Positions 42,195 to 51,483 are shown, counted from the stretch's first letter. The stretch is DNA of 64,000 nucleotides from Hyphomicrobiales bacterium (GCA_017642935.1 JAEPOK010000003.1:245182-309181), one strand, 5' to 3'. The notes: a model not told the origin generated them from the letters alone. Translations and numbers: made by a program.

Positions 42195-43682
42195 CTAGGC
42201 AGCCAGTTTTTGGCGGGCGTCCTCGATCTCTGCCAGCAAGGTCTCGGCTTGTTCGAGCAGAGAACCCGCGCCCTGTTCAACCTGACCCATCTCCTCTTCG
42301 ATCGCCTCAACCGCTGTGACCACCCCACCAAGTTCGCCCGAGACGCCCTTGGCGTTGTCCGAGGCACCATCCATGCTGGAGGCGATTTCGTTGGTGGCTG
42401 AGGATTGCTGGCTGACCACGGAGGCCAGATCGGCGAGCGTTTCGTTGATTTCGCCGATGACCTCGTGAATGCCGCCAAGCCCGTCGGCAGCGCCGGACGA
42501 TGCCTCCTGAATCCCGGCAATTTGGCCGGAAATCTCTTCGGTGGCCCTGCCGGTTTGTTCGGCCAGAGATTTGACCTCCGAGGCAACGACGGCAAACCCG
42601 CGGCCGGCCTCGCCAGCGCGTGCGGCTTCAATTGTGGCGTTGAGCGCCAGCAGGTTGGTTTGCTCGGCGATGTCGGAGATCAGCTCGATCACGCGGTGAA
42701 TGGCATCAGCACGCTCGACCAGAGACCGCACGGTGACCATCGCCGTTTCCGCGCTTTGCGCGCCGGATTGCGAGCGTTCGCGCGAAGCGTTGAGCCGTGT
42801 CGAGATCTCAGCGATGGACTGATCCAGTTCCACCGTTGTTGCCGCAACCGATGCAATGCGGTCAGCTGCTTGGCCGGCATTGGCCGTGATCTCCACGGCG
42901 CGACCTTTGCTCGACTGCGTCTTGTGGCCAACCGATTGAGCCGCGCCGCCCAATTGCTCAGCCGTTGCACGCAGATTGGAGATGACCGCCGAGGCGCGCT
43001 CCTGCAATTGATTGATCACGGCGGCGGACCGCTCGCGCAGCGCGCGTTCTTCTTCGGCGCGATCATTCAAGTCAGACGACAAGGCTGCTGCTTTGCCTTG
43101 CGCTTCGTTGGCTTCATCGACCGCCACTCTTGAGGCCCGCAGCGCAGCTTCCAACGCGTGGGTGAGGAACACCAACGCTGCCGTTTGCGCGATCAAGATC
43201 ACCGCGTGAATGAGGACTCGGGCGAAGCTCATACCGTCAGGAAAAACCGCAAACGGCAGAAGGAAATTGAACGAGAGGTGATGCACAGCGGTGATCGCCG
43301 CCCCAATGACAATGGGACGCCAGTCGCACCACGCTGCCAGAATTGCCAGGCTGGCAAAGAAATACATGTGCATGTCGACCTGGTAGGCATGACCGGAGAA
43401 AGCCATGACCAGGAAGGCCACCTGCGCCATCACTGCGATGGCCGACAGGTCACGGGTCAGTTGCGCCGCACCGTATTTCCACCAGGAAGCGGTGGTTGCT
43501 GCGGCCAGCACAATCGCTGCTGGGATGAGAAACAGCGGCGCTTGATCGGTCACGAAAAGGACCGACACGGCGATGAGGCCAGCGTTCAACCAGATCAGAG
43601 GGATGAGAACGCGGGCAAACTGCGCACGCAGTCGAGCCAGAGCATCACCGCTCCCGATGGCAAGGGGGGAGGAATCGTTCAT
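42195..43682 (-). CDS. Methyl-accepting chemotaxis protein with multi-helix membrane sensor
   Basis: 495 residues. Residues 20-185 hold about six hydrophobic helices with almost no periplasmic domain, a MASE-like membrane sensor. A linker coiled coil and the signalling domain follow, with the hairpin tip [35 protein letters not shown] (in two parts, 345-380). No HAMP domain is obvious. It relays a membrane or energy signal to CheA/CheW. ATG 43682 overlaps the stop of a small upstream gene (ATGA). Confidence 0.92.
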   Translation of the reverse strand: MNDSSPLAIGSGDALARLRAQFARVLIPLIWLNAGLIAVSVLFVTDQAPLFLIPAAIVLAAATTASWWKYGAAQLTRDLSAIAVMAQVAFLVMAFSGHAYQVDMHMYFFASLAILAAWCDWRPIVIGAAITAVHHLSFNFLLPFAVFPDGMSFARVLIHAVILIAQTAALVFLTHALEAALRASRVAVDEANEAQGKAAALSSDLNDRAEEERALRERSAAVINQLQERASAVISNLRATAEQLGGAAQSVGHKTQSSKGRAVEITANAGQAADRIASVAATTVELDQSIAEISTRLNASRERSQSGAQSAETAMVTVRSLVERADAIHRVIELISDIAEQTNLLALNATIEAARAGEAGRGFAVVASEVKSLAEQTGRATEEISGQIAGIQEASSGAADGLGGIHEVIGEINETLADLASVVSQQSSATNEIASSMDGASDNAKGVSGELGGVVTAVEAIEEEMGQVEQGAGSLLEQAETLLAEIEDARQKLAA

Positions 43683-44056
43683 GGGTTTGGTCTCGTGATG
43701 GCGTTGGAAAAGGGTTGATTAAAACAGCCGGCCAAAAGCGCCGGATGGAGGAGGAACAGTGCGCCGGCGCCGCGAAGCGCTGCGCGGAAGTCGGATGGCG
43801 CCTGCGCGTTGCGTGGCGCCGCGACGGCCAACCAGGGATAGCGGCTCTGGCGCACCAGAACGCCATCGGCAGCGGCCACCACTTGCATCAGTCCCGATTG
43901 CCCCAGGCTCGGCGGAACGATGACGGCAAAGGACGCGCCCTCAGCCGGTCGCGAGGCGACGGCGCCAAGGCTAGCCACGAAAACGGCCAGCATGGCGCAG
44001 ATCGCAAGTCGGTAGACCCAGCGCGATGGCTCGGGCCGGCTGGTTGCAGCAGACAT
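43679..44056 (-). CDS. Small membrane-anchored protein coupled to the chemoreceptor gene
   Basis: 125 residues with one N-terminal hydrophobic helix ([20 protein letters not shown], about residues 14-33) and a periplasmic-looking domain with [37 protein letters not shown]. Its TGA overlaps the ATG of the chemoreceptor, so the two are translated together. ATG 44056 is preferred over a TTG at 44077. I do not recognise the family; a receptor accessory protein is a guess from position. Confidence 0.6.
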   Translation of the reverse strand: MSAATSRPEPSRWVYRLAICAMLAVFVASLGAVASRPAEGASFAVIVPPSLGQSGLMQVVAAADGVLVRQSRYPWLAVAAPRNAQAPSDFRAALRGAGALFLLHPALLAGCFNQPFSNAITRPNP

Positions 44057-44296
44057 CGATGGTGAGGCAAGGACCAAACAGGTGGCTCCGGGATGGGCAA
44101 TGGCAGCAGAAGCTCTGGTATACGTAACGACACGTAAAGAACATGCTAATGCTCTGACCCCATCCGATCTAAGCGACTGAAAAACTACCCTTTTTACGTT
44201 AGGTCATGTTGTGACGAGTGCGTGGATGGCAGCCCGTTTTCGCGTCGAGCCCAAGCTGTCTCTTGCGAAGACCATGCGCCTGGGCGATGGGAAACG

Positions 44297-44797
44297 ATGT
44301 CTGAGATCACTGTCCGACCGGCCATCGAGGCCGACCTGCCGGCCATTCTTGCAATCTACAATGACGCCGTCGCCAACACGACCGCCATCTGGAACGAGCA
44401 TCTCAGTGATCTGGAGGGTCGCCGCGTCTGGTGGCTGGAACGGGTCCGTCAGGATTTCCCGGTGCTCGTCGCCGACCATGGCGGCGTCTGCGTTGGCTAC
44501 GCGACCTACGGCCCGTTTCGCCCCAATGATGGGTACAAGCACAGTCGCGAGCTGTCGGTCTATGTTGATGCGGCGCAGCGTGGGCGCGGGATCGCCAGTC
44601 GGCTGATGGAAGCTCTTGAGGCCCATGCGCGCGAACAGGGCGTGCATGTGCTGGTCGGCGGTCTTGAGGCGAGCAATGAGGCCTCCCTCGCTTTGCATAC
44701 CAAGCATGGGTACGAGCAGGTTGGGCACCTGAGGCAGGTGGGACGCAAGTTCGACAGCTGGCTTGATTTGGTGCTGATGCAGAAAGTGTTGGAGTGA
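44297..44797 (+). CDS. GNAT N-acetyltransferase (phosphinothricin acetyltransferase-like)
   Basis: 166 residues. ITVRPAIEADLPAILAIYNDAVANTTAIWNE at the N-terminus and the acetyl-CoA loop QRGRGIASRLMEALEAHA (about 96-113) place it with the Pat/YncA subgroup. HTKHGYEQVGHLRQVGRKF, which follows, is typical of that subgroup. It acetylates a small amine such as an amino acid analogue. ATG 44297 is chosen by homology of the N-terminus. A palindromic terminator separates it from the convergent gene. Confidence 0.9.
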   Translation: MSEITVRPAIEADLPAILAIYNDAVANTTAIWNEHLSDLEGRRVWWLERVRQDFPVLVADHGGVCVGYATYGPFRPNDGYKHSRELSVYVDAAQRGRGIASRLMEALEAHAREQGVHVLVGGLEASNEASLALHTKHGYEQVGHLRQVGRKFDSWLDLVLMQKVLE

Positions 44798-44805
44798 CGG
44801 TACCC

Positions 44806-44844
44806 GTCATCCCGCACGAACGCTCGCGTACGAGCCGGGATGAC
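44806..44844. terminator. Bidirectional palindromic terminator/repeat
   Basis: Outer stem GTCATCCCG / CGGGATGAC encloses an inner hairpin GCTCG-cgta-CGAGC. It fills the 49-bp gap between the convergent acetyltransferase and SDR genes. The outer arm sequence recurs near 61917 and is common in alphaproteobacterial intergenic palindromes. Confidence 0.65.
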
Positions 44845-44846
44845 AC

Positions 44847-45692
44847 TTAGGACCGCAACGCCGCCAATCCTTCACGATAGGTCGGGTAAAGCATCGGTCC
44901 AAAGGCCTGTTTGATCTTGGCGTTGGAGACACGCTTGTTCTCGCCATAGAAGGACCGTCCCATCGGCGATAGGTCAGCCTCGTCAAAAACGACCTCCGGC
45001 GGTGGCTCCACCCCTAGAAGCTCGGCGGCGTGCGCAATCACATCTTGCGGTGGGCCAGGCTCATCGTCGGTAACGTTGAAAACGCCGCCTGCATCTTGCT
45101 TGGCCGCCGCAGCGACAACGCGTCCGATATCGTCGACATGGATGCGGTTGAACACCTGGTCGGGTTTGACGATGCGGCGGGCGGTGCCGTCACGCACCTT
45201 ATCCAGCGCCGATCGCCCAGGCCCGTAGATCCCGGCCAAACGAAAAACACCAACCTTGATTCCGGCAGACGCACCCAGCGCCAGCCAAGACTCTTCGGCG
45301 GCAACGCGCTGTTTGGAGCGCTTGCTTTGCGGATTGGTCGGTGTGTCTTCATCGACCCACGCGCCGTCATGATTGCCATAAACGCCGACGGTGGAAAGAT
45401 ACCCCGCCCATTGCAGATTGGCGGCGATTGCTAGGTCGCGCGTCGTCAGAAGCGGGTCACCTGCCTCGCCCGGTGCGGCCGACATGATGAGGTGAGTCGC
45501 AGACGCCAACGCTTGGTCCAGATCAGGACTGCGCTGGTTGCCGTCGAACAGAACGGCGTCCAGGCCGTTTGCTCGCAAGCGTTCGGCTTTTTCCGGCGTT
45601 CGACGCGTGACCGTCAGGCTCTCAAGATCGCCATCAAGCGCGGCATGGATGGCTTTGGAAGAATAGCCATAGCCGATGATCAGCAGGCGCAC
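44847..45692 (-). CDS. Atypical SDR / NAD-dependent epimerase family protein (YeeZ-like)
   Basis: 281 residues from GTG 45692. The Rossmann start is VRLLIIGYGYSSKAIHAAL, in which the third Gly position varies as in atypical SDRs. YLSTVGVYGNHDGAWVDEDTPTNP is the extended-SDR STxxVYG motif with Tyr, and FRLAGIYGPGRS and FNRIHVDDIGRVV follow. The frame continues to a TTG at 45779 but has no ribosome-binding site there. The substrate is unknown. Confidence 0.85.
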   Translation of the reverse strand: MRLLIIGYGYSSKAIHAALDGDLESLTVTRRTPEKAERLRANGLDAVLFDGNQRSPDLDQALASATHLIMSAAPGEAGDPLLTTRDLAIAANLQWAGYLSTVGVYGNHDGAWVDEDTPTNPQSKRSKQRVAAEESWLALGASAGIKVGVFRLAGIYGPGRSALDKVRDGTARRIVKPDQVFNRIHVDDIGRVVAAAAKQDAGGVFNVTDDEPGPPQDVIAHAAELLGVEPPPEVVFDEADLSPMGRSFYGENKRVSNAKIKQAFGPMLYPTYREGLAALRS

Positions 45693-45796
45693 GGTCGCAG
45701 AGCGTTTCGCGTTTGACTTGAATTGCAATTCGCTGCCTCTCTCTTCGGTCGAACGCGATTTGCAATAAGACTGCGTCAAATTAAACGCAAAACGCT

Positions 45797-46606
45797 TTAC
45801 TCAGCCGTGGGCAAGGTCTTCAGCGCTTCGAGGCGGGGCATGGAAATGGTGTTGTAGCCAGAATCCACATAGTGAACTTCGCCTGTCACGCCGCTTCCAA
45901 GATCAGAAAGCAGGTAAATGCCTGCACCGCCCACCTCATCCAGTGTCACAGTGCGGCCAAGAGGGGCGTGCTGTTTCTGGAAGTTGAACATCAACCGGGC
46001 ATCGGCAACGCCAGCGCCAGCCAACGTGCGCATCGGGCCAGCAGAGATGGCATTGACGCGGATCGCGTCCCGACCGAAATCGGTGGCGAGATATCGCACA
46101 GAGGCTTCCAGAGCCGCCTTGGCGACGCCCATGACGTTGTAGTTGGGCATGACACGCTGCGAGCCATCATAGGTGAGCGTGACCATCGACCCACCATCGG
46201 TCATCAGATCTGCGGCGCGCTTCGCCGTTTCGACAAACGAGAAGCACGAGATCGTCATGGTGCGGTTGAAGTTTTCGCGGCTCGTGTCCGCGAAGCGACC
46301 CGTCAATTCGTTCTTGTCGGAAAACGCCACAGCGTGGACGAAGAAATCGATGCTGCCCCACTCTGACTTCAACGTGTCGAAAGCTGCATCCACCGACGCG
46401 ATGTCTTCCACATCGCAATCCATGACGATCGATGACCCGACACTTTCAGCCAATGGGCGCACCCGTCGTTCCATCGACGGCCCCTGATGGGTGAAGGCCA
46501 GTTCCGCGCCATGGTCGGCCAGCATCTTGGCGATGCCCCAGGCAATCGAGTGATTGTTGGCGACGCCCATGATGAGGCCGCGCTTGCCAGCCATAAGCTG
46601 TGTCAT
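45797..46606 (-). CDS. fabI: Enoyl-[acyl-carrier-protein] reductase (NADH)
   Basis: 269 residues. The FabI-type cofactor region GLIMGVANNHSIAWGIAKML, the catalytic Tyr-x6-Lys in YNVMGVAKAALE and SAGPMRTLAGAGV identify it. It reduces trans-2-enoyl-ACP in each elongation round. It is the last gene of the fabA-fabB-fabI block, 15 bp after fabB, in the usual rhizobial order. Confidence 0.96.
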   Translation of the reverse strand: MTQLMAGKRGLIMGVANNHSIAWGIAKMLADHGAELAFTHQGPSMERRVRPLAESVGSSIVMDCDVEDIASVDAAFDTLKSEWGSIDFFVHAVAFSDKNELTGRFADTSRENFNRTMTISCFSFVETAKRAADLMTDGGSMVTLTYDGSQRVMPNYNVMGVAKAALEASVRYLATDFGRDAIRVNAISAGPMRTLAGAGVADARLMFNFQKQHAPLGRTVTLDEVGGAGIYLLSDLGSGVTGEVHYVDSGYNTISMPRLEALKTLPTAE

Positions 46607-46621
46607 GACAGATACTCCGGC

Positions 46622-47836
46622 TTACGCGTCAGGGTGCTTGAAAACGAGCGTGCAGTTGGTGCCGCCAAACCCGAAGGAGTTGGAAAGCGCCACGGCGACT
46701 TTCTTGTCCTGGCGTTCGAGCGCAATCGGCAGATCGGCGACATCGGGATCGAGTTCGTCGATATGGGCGCTCTCGCAGATGAAATCATTGTTCATCATCA
46801 ACAGCGAGTAGATCGCTTCCTGCACGCCCGTCGCCCCAAGCGAGTGACCAGTCAGCGATTTGGTGGCCGAGATCGTCGGTACGTTGGACCCAAAGACCTC
46901 GCGAATGGCCTTGGCCTCGGTGACATCGCCCACCGGCGTCGAGGTGCCGTGCGGGTTGATGTAGTCGATGGGCATATCGACGGTTTCCAGCGCTTGACGC
47001 ATGCAGCGCACAGCCCCTTCGCCCGACGGCGCCACCATGTCGTGGCCATCGGACGTCGCGCCATAACCGATCAACTCAGCGTAGATTTTGGCGCCACGCG
47101 CCTTGGCGGTTTCATAGTCTTCGAGCACCAGCACGCCAGCGCCACCGGCAATCACAAAGCCGTCGCGATCCTTGTCATAGGCCCGCGAGGCGCGCGAGGG
47201 CGTGTCGTTGAACTTGGACGACATGGCGCCCATCGCATCGAACAGGACCGAGAGCGTCCAGTCGAGATCTTCACAGCCGCCAGCAAACACGCGGTCCTGC
47301 TTGCCCCACTGGATCATTTCCATCGCATTGCCAATGCAGTGGGCCGAGGTCGAGCAAGCCGATGAGATGGAGTAGTTGACGCCCTTGATTTTGAAGAAAG
47401 TCGCAAGTGTTGCCGAGGCGGTGGAGGACATCGCTTTGGGCACGGCGAACGGGCCGACGCGTTTAGGCCCTTTTTCGCGGGTGATATCAGCCGATTCCAC
47501 GATCACTTTGGTCGAAGGCCCGCCGGAACCCATGATGATGCCGGTGCGCGGGTTGGAGACCTCTTCAGGCGCAAGACCAGCATCGGCAATCGCCTGATCC
47601 ATAGCTATGTGGTTCCAGGCTGTGCCGCCGCCATGGAAGCGCATGTTGCGGCGATCCACCAAGCTTTCGACATCGACCGTCGGCATGCCGTGCACCTGGC
47701 AGCGGAAGCCAAGATCGACATAGTCCTGGGCGGTATCGATGCCCGATTTGGCTGTGCGCAGGCTTTCGAGCACCTCATCGGTGGTGTTGCCAATGGAGGA
47801 CACAATGCCCATCCCGGTGACGACGACACGCCGCAT
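46622..47836 (-). CDS. fabB: 3-oxoacyl-[acyl-carrier-protein] synthase I
   Basis: 404 residues of the KAS I/II fold. The nucleophile Cys is in [16 protein letters not shown] (about residue 162), the first active-site His in [11 protein letters not shown] and the second in [12 protein letters not shown]. Its place between fabA and fabI indicates FabB, which extends cis-unsaturated intermediates. The ATG at 47836 is directly preceded by GAGGAGATCGCC. Confidence 0.96.
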   Translation of the reverse strand: MRRVVVTGMGIVSSIGNTTDEVLESLRTAKSGIDTAQDYVDLGFRCQVHGMPTVDVESLVDRRNMRFHGGGTAWNHIAMDQAIADAGLAPEEVSNPRTGIIMGSGGPSTKVIVESADITREKGPKRVGPFAVPKAMSSTASATLATFFKIKGVNYSISSACSTSAHCIGNAMEMIQWGKQDRVFAGGCEDLDWTLSVLFDAMGAMSSKFNDTPSRASRAYDKDRDGFVIAGGAGVLVLEDYETAKARGAKIYAELIGYGATSDGHDMVAPSGEGAVRCMRQALETVDMPIDYINPHGTSTPVGDVTEAKAIREVFGSNVPTISATKSLTGHSLGATGVQEAIYSLLMMNNDFICESAHIDELDPDVADLPIALERQDKKVAVALSNSFGFGGTNCTLVFKHPDA

Positions 47837-47889
47837 GGCGATCTCCTCAAATCTTGAACGCGGATACCCGCTTGGTCAGGCAGCTAGGG

Positions 47890-48405
47890 TTAGCTGGCCT
47901 CATCTTCAAAAAGACCCACGCGCATACCCTGCACAGTGAAGATGGTCTCTCCGTCAGCTTTCACCCAGCCATCGGCAATGGCAAGCTTTAGCCGTGAGCG
48001 CATCACCCGCTTCATGTCGACGCCATACTCAACCGTTTTGACGCTGGGTTGAACCTGGCCGGTGAACTTTACCTCGCCCACGCCTAAAGCACGACCGCGG
48101 CCCTTTTCGCCAAGCCAACCCAGGTAAAAGCCAGTCAGTTGCCACAGCGCATCCAGGCCCAGACAACCCGGCATCACCGGATCACCGATAAAGTGGCATT
48201 TGAAGAACCAAAGGTCGGGGTTCACGTCCAACTCGGCGAGAACATGACCCTTATCGTTGGCGCCGCCTTCTTCACTGATCGAGGTGATGCGATCAAACAT
48301 GAGCATCGGCGGCGCGGGCAGTTGCGCATTGCCGGGGCCGAACATTTTGCCTTCGGCGCATTCGATCAGTTGATCATAGGTCAGAGAAGAGGGGCGGTCG
48401 GACAT
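47890..48405 (-). CDS. fabA: 3-hydroxydecanoyl-[acyl-carrier-protein] dehydratase/isomerase
   Basis: 171 residues. The catalytic His lies in [24 protein letters not shown], and the paired acid follows in LGLDALW of the partner helix. It introduces the double bond for unsaturated fatty acids at C10. It is the first gene of the fabABI transcript and divergent from irr. The ATG follows GGGAGCTCTCC. Confidence 0.97.
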   Translation of the reverse strand: MSDRPSSLTYDQLIECAEGKMFGPGNAQLPAPPMLMFDRITSISEEGGANDKGHVLAELDVNPDLWFFKCHFIGDPVMPGCLGLDALWQLTGFYLGWLGEKGRGRALGVGEVKFTGQVQPSVKTVEYGVDMKRVMRSRLKLAIADGWVKADGETIFTVQGMRVGLFEDEAS

Positions 48406-48748
48406 GGAGAGCTCCCAATAAAACAGCGGCGCAAAAAGAATGGTTCTGCCGACTGTTCGGTGTTTTTGCAGCGGGTGGTATCAGTTTAGGGCCGCAAAAC
48501 AAGCCCCCGCGTTGATCGGGCCAGTCAACGCCTCGCACCGCCGATCAGGTTCACCATTATGCGAATGATTTGCAAAAAGTGCGCTGCAAAGTTCTCGGAA
48601 GGCCCGCATTACCTTGACCTCCGCGCCTGAAACCGGCACATAAAGGGCCGTTCGGCACGCTTGAGTAAATAGGCTTTGGTGCGCCGCACAGAATGGTTTC
48701 AAGCGGCAGTTGGACAAGCCACCGCGCCAAAGGTTTGCAATAAACAGC
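48406..48748. promoter_or_regulatory. fabA-irr divergent region with a Fur-type palindrome
   Basis: This 343-bp gap holds the promoters for fabA (leftward) and irr (rightward). At 48560-48574 is a 7-1-7 palindrome TGCGAAT-G-ATTTGCA with one mismatch, the geometry of a Fur/Mur-type site, followed by more TGCAAA-like sequence. The remaining 170 bp to irr shows no convincing reading frame: a frame from TTG 48710 merely extends irr. Confidence 0.5.
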
Positions 48749-49198
48749 ATGACGGCCCCGATGGACAGCACCACACCTTCGCAGATGGACGCCACAACGG
48801 CGACCACCGCCAAGCTTCGTGCCGCTGGACTTCGGCCGACACGCCAACGCGTTTCATTGGCCGCGATCCTTTTCGATGGCGAGGATCGTCACGTTTCTGC
48901 GGAATGGCTGTACGATGTGGCCAAGCAGTCTGGTGCCGACGTGTCCCTGGCAACAGTCTACAACACGCTGCACCAGTTCACCGCCGCCGGCCTGCTGCGT
49001 GAGATCACGGTGGATTCGACCCGCACCTATTTCGACACCAATATCGGTGATCACCACCACATGTTCTTGGAGCATGAGGACAAGGTGATCGATGTGCCGT
49101 CCAATGCCGTTTCGGTGAACCGCCTGCCGGAAATTCCCGAGGGCATGGAGTTGGTGAGCGTTGATGTTTTGGTCCGCGTACGGCCAAAAACGAGCTAG
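48749..49198 (+). CDS. irr: Iron response regulator (Fur family)
   Basis: 149 residues. The winged helix runs from about 25 to 85 (LRAAGLRPTRQRVSLAAILFDG, VSLATVYNTLHQFTAAGLL). The dimer domain has the His-rich haem-responsive motif GDHHHMFLEHE of rhizobial Irr. It lacks the N-terminal GCPWHD haem motif found only in Bradyrhizobium. It controls iron and haem genes when iron is short. ATG 48749 fits the family length; TTG 48710 is rejected. Position beside fabA is the conserved rhizobial context. Confidence 0.94.
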   Translation: MTAPMDSTTPSQMDATTATTAKLRAAGLRPTRQRVSLAAILFDGEDRHVSAEWLYDVAKQSGADVSLATVYNTLHQFTAAGLLREITVDSTRTYFDTNIGDHHHMFLEHEDKVIDVPSNAVSVNRLPEIPEGMELVSVDVLVRVRPKTS

Positions 49199-49220
49199 TC
49201 AGCAACCGGCCCGTTAGACT

Positions 49221-49364
49221 TTAGCCCGAGCCGGGCAAATCCACTTCGATTTGAACATCCGGCTCTGAGCCAGGAAGCCAGCCATTGGTGTAGGCTACAG
49301 CTGCGCCCGCCAAGACGACGACCAAGATACCGGCGACAAACCAGCCTGCATTGTTCGATTTCAT
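49221..49364 (-). CDS. 47-residue single-helix membrane protein
   Basis: Short gene read by eye: it starts MKSNNAGWFVAGILVVVLAG, continues with AAVAYTNGW and ends in an acidic periplasmic tail (PGSEPDVQIEVDLPGSG). One helix (about residues 8-25) sits in the membrane with a positively charged N-terminus inside. The stop is TAA at 49221-49223. It faces irr, with 22 bp between stops. Similar tiny tail-exposed proteins are frequent in Hyphomicrobiales. A frame in another phase (49195-49383) looks like a shadow. Confidence 0.7.
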   Translation of the reverse strand: MKSNNAGWFVAGILVVVLAGAAVAYTNGWLPGSEPDVQIEVDLPGSG

Positions 49365-49457
49365 AATCGACCCGCTTTCGCATTGAAGACTGTGCTCCCG
49401 AGACTGGAAGCTTACTGTCCTAAACGCGCAGGCGCGACGATGGTTCCATCCATCGGA

Positions 49458-50045
49458 TTAGTTGGCCTCAAACGCCTCATCGGGATAGGCGCCCCAGAGG
49501 GATGTCTGGCGCACAAACCCGCGCCAATCGAGCTGCGGGTTGGCAGAACTCACCTCGCACCAGTCGCCATCGCATTCGATAATTTCAGCCAAAACGCCGG
49601 GCTGTAGCAGGAAGCGTGTGCTTGCATCGGGATCCGGTGCACGGCGCGCAGGGATCGGGTCACCGTCACTCCAAGGCGCGATGACAGCGGTGCGACGTCC
49701 GGTTAGCAGATCGTGTCGAATCCAGCCTTCATCGCCTTCCATGTCGCGGATTTTGCGCCAGTTGCCGAACTCGGCGGTGATCTCGACCGGCAGACCGGCG
49801 CGCACAAAGGTCCAGCGGATGTCATAGGCGCCACCCGGGCCGACTCGCACATTGGCTTCATTGGGACGGATGGAAACAAAGCGCGGCAGCGGAAAGCCGG
49901 TCACCGGCCCGACCGTCACGCCGTTCTGGATCGCCGGCGCCTGCGCGTTGGCGGGAGCGACGGACGCCAGCCCTGCCCAAAGGGCTGTGGCTAGGACGAG
50001 GGCAAGCGGCTGTGTGAAACTTTTGATGCGGATTGGACAGGACAT
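49458..50045 (-). CDS. Exported SH3-domain protein
   Basis: 195 residues. The signal peptide covers about residues 1-35 (SFTQPLALVLATALWAGLASVAPANA). Two bacterial SH3 modules follow: FVSIRPNEANVRVGPGGAYDIRWTFVRAGLPVEITAEFGNWRKIRD (in parts, 55-105), and a second with PGVLAEIIECDGDWCEVSS. WIRHDLLTGRRTAVI links them. SH3 domains of this type bind peptidoglycan. ATG 50045 gives the best signal peptide; ATG 50093 is an alternative. It is divergent from the hydroxyacid dehydrogenase. Confidence 0.88.
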   Translation of the reverse strand: MSCPIRIKSFTQPLALVLATALWAGLASVAPANAQAPAIQNGVTVGPVTGFPLPRFVSIRPNEANVRVGPGGAYDIRWTFVRAGLPVEITAEFGNWRKIRDMEGDEGWIRHDLLTGRRTAVIAPWSDGDPIPARRAPDPDASTRFLLQPGVLAEIIECDGDWCEVSSANPQLDWRGFVRQTSLWGAYPDEAFEAN

Positions 50046-50207
50046 TGTGCGCTGCGATAAGCCTTGAGAGACGCGGGTTGGTTGGCTGGCCATTGGTTTG
50101 GCTGGACAACATGGGTCGCGTACGGTTGTTAGGGCCGATACTTGGCGCAGCAGCGTTAATTTTGGGTCAAAACGCGTCGGCGAGCCGGCATGAAAAGGTG
50201 AATGCAG

Positions 50208-51209
50208 ATGGTGAAGACGAAACCTCAAATCGTGGTCACGCGGAAGCTGCCCGATGTGGTTGAGACCCGGATGCGCGAGCTTTTCGATGCCAAACTAAAC
50301 ACCGATGACCGGCCAATGACCCAGGCTGAGCTGGTGGAAGCGGCGCGCACCGCCGATGTGCTGGTGCCGACGGTGACCGACAAGATCGATGCTGGCGTGC
50401 TGGCCCAGGCTGGACCGAAGCTAAAAATGATCGCCCAATTCGGGGCAGGCGTGGACAATATCGACGTTGATGCTGCCAACAATCGCTCGATCATCGTCAC
50501 CAACACGCCCGGTGTTTTGACCGAAGACACCGCCGACATGACCATGGCGCTGATGCTTGCTGTCCCACGCCGCCTGAAAGAGGGTGCGCGCTATTTGGTG
50601 GACAATGCGGAAAACTGGGAAGGCTGGTCGCCAACCTGGATGCTCGGCCATCGGATCTGGGGCAAACGGCTCGGCATTGTCGGCATGGGGCGGATCGGTC
50701 AGGCCGTTGCCCGCCGCGCGAAAGCCTTCGGGCTTGCGATCCACTATCACAATCGGCGACGCGTTGCGCCGGGCATCGAAGAAGAGCTCGAGGCGACCTA
50801 TTGGGAGTCGCTCGACCAGATGCTGGCGCGCATGGATGTTGTGTCGGTCCATTGTCCGCACACACCGGCAACGTTCCACCTGCTTTCAGCCCGCCGCCTC
50901 AAATTGATGAAGCCGACGGCGTTCATCGTGAACACGGCGCGCGGCGAGATCATCGATGAAGCGGCGCTGATCCGTATGCTGGAATCCGATCAACTCGCCG
51001 GTGCCGGGCTCGACGTCTTTGAGCACGAGCCCTCGGCTGATCCGAAGCTCATCAAGCTGGCGCGCGACAACAAGGTAGTGCTGCTCCCACACATGGGTTC
51101 GGCCACCATCGAAAGCCGCATCGATATGGGTGAGAAGGTGATCATCAACATCCGCACCTTCGCCGACGGGCACCGCCCGCCAGATCGTGTGCTGCCGAGC
51201 ATGTTGTAA
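50208..51209 (+). CDS. gyaR: D-isomer 2-hydroxyacid dehydrogenase, glyoxylate/hydroxypyruvate reductase type
   Basis: 333 residues. The NAD(P) motif is GIVGMGRIGQAVARRAKAFG (about 150-169). The catalytic Arg is in VNTARGEIIDE, with the Glu in AGLDVFEHEPS and the His in LLPHMGSATIESR. The overall sequence follows the glyoxylate reductase/D-glycerate dehydrogenase branch. It could reduce glyoxylate to glycolate, opposing the bhc pathway, or hydroxypyruvate to glycerate. ATG 50208 is favoured by AAAGGTG spacing over 50202. Its 3' end is partly duplicated downstream. Confidence 0.85.
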   Translation: MVKTKPQIVVTRKLPDVVETRMRELFDAKLNTDDRPMTQAELVEAARTADVLVPTVTDKIDAGVLAQAGPKLKMIAQFGAGVDNIDVDAANNRSIIVTNTPGVLTEDTADMTMALMLAVPRRLKEGARYLVDNAENWEGWSPTWMLGHRIWGKRLGIVGMGRIGQAVARRAKAFGLAIHYHNRRRVAPGIEEELEATYWESLDQMLARMDVVSVHCPHTPATFHLLSARRLKLMKPTAFIVNTARGEIIDEAALIRMLESDQLAGAGLDVFEHEPSADPKLIKLARDNKVVLLPHMGSATIESRIDMGEKVIINIRTFADGHRPPDRVLPSML

Positions 51210-51258
51210 GAAACTCACGTTCCGCATTGGTTGCTGGGCGGTGGTCCGTTTACTTCCG

Positions 51259-51349
51259 CTCTACGCCTTCGGCTCAACCTCCATCCTTGTTTGCTCTGCG
51301 CCTCCGGCTCAACCTCCATCCTTGTTTGCTCTGCGCCTCCGACGCAACC
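51259..51349. repeat. 35-bp tandem repeat, 2.6 units
   Basis: Units at 51259-51293 and 51294-51328 (CTCTGCGCCTCCGGCTCAAC..., three bases different between them) and a partial third at 51329-51349. They lie between the gyaR stop and a duplicated fragment of the gyaR tail. No coding frame is supported. Confidence 0.85.
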
Positions 51350-51355
51350 GCGGGT

Positions 51356-51390
51356 GCCCGCCAGATCGTGTGTTGCCGAGCAGATTTAAG
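51356..51390 (+). pseudogene. Duplicated 3' tail of the hydroxyacid dehydrogenase gene
   Basis: GCCCGCCAGATCGTGTGTTG and the following CCGAGCA repeat the last codons of the gene at 51175-51201 with a single change. In the same frame both encode PPDRVLPS. Only about 10 codons were copied, so it is a non-functional remnant of a local duplication that also brackets the 35-bp repeats. Confidence 0.75.
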
Positions 51391-51451
51391 GTGATCGTCA
51401 ACTGCCGTCGCCGGTTTTGATACAGCGTTGTGCGGACCAGTGGCACTGGAT

Positions 51452-51470
51452 CCTCGGGTCAAGCCCGAGG
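51452..51470. repeat. Palindromic repeat, copy 2
   Basis: CCTCGGG-TCAAG-CCCGAGG, the inverted form of the copy at 39752-39770. It lies 13 bp beyond the stop of the DUF6653-like gene and may serve as its transcript end. Confidence 0.7.
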
Positions 51471-51483
51471 ATGACCATCGCAT

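Noticed and set aside
49195..49383. 62-residue minus-strand protein rich in Arg and Cys
   Set aside because: Its composition is that of a frame-shadow; the overlapping 47-residue frame has a normal start, helix and tail.
51259..51349. CRISPR array
   Set aside because: The 35-bp units are directly adjacent with no spacers and there are no cas genes.
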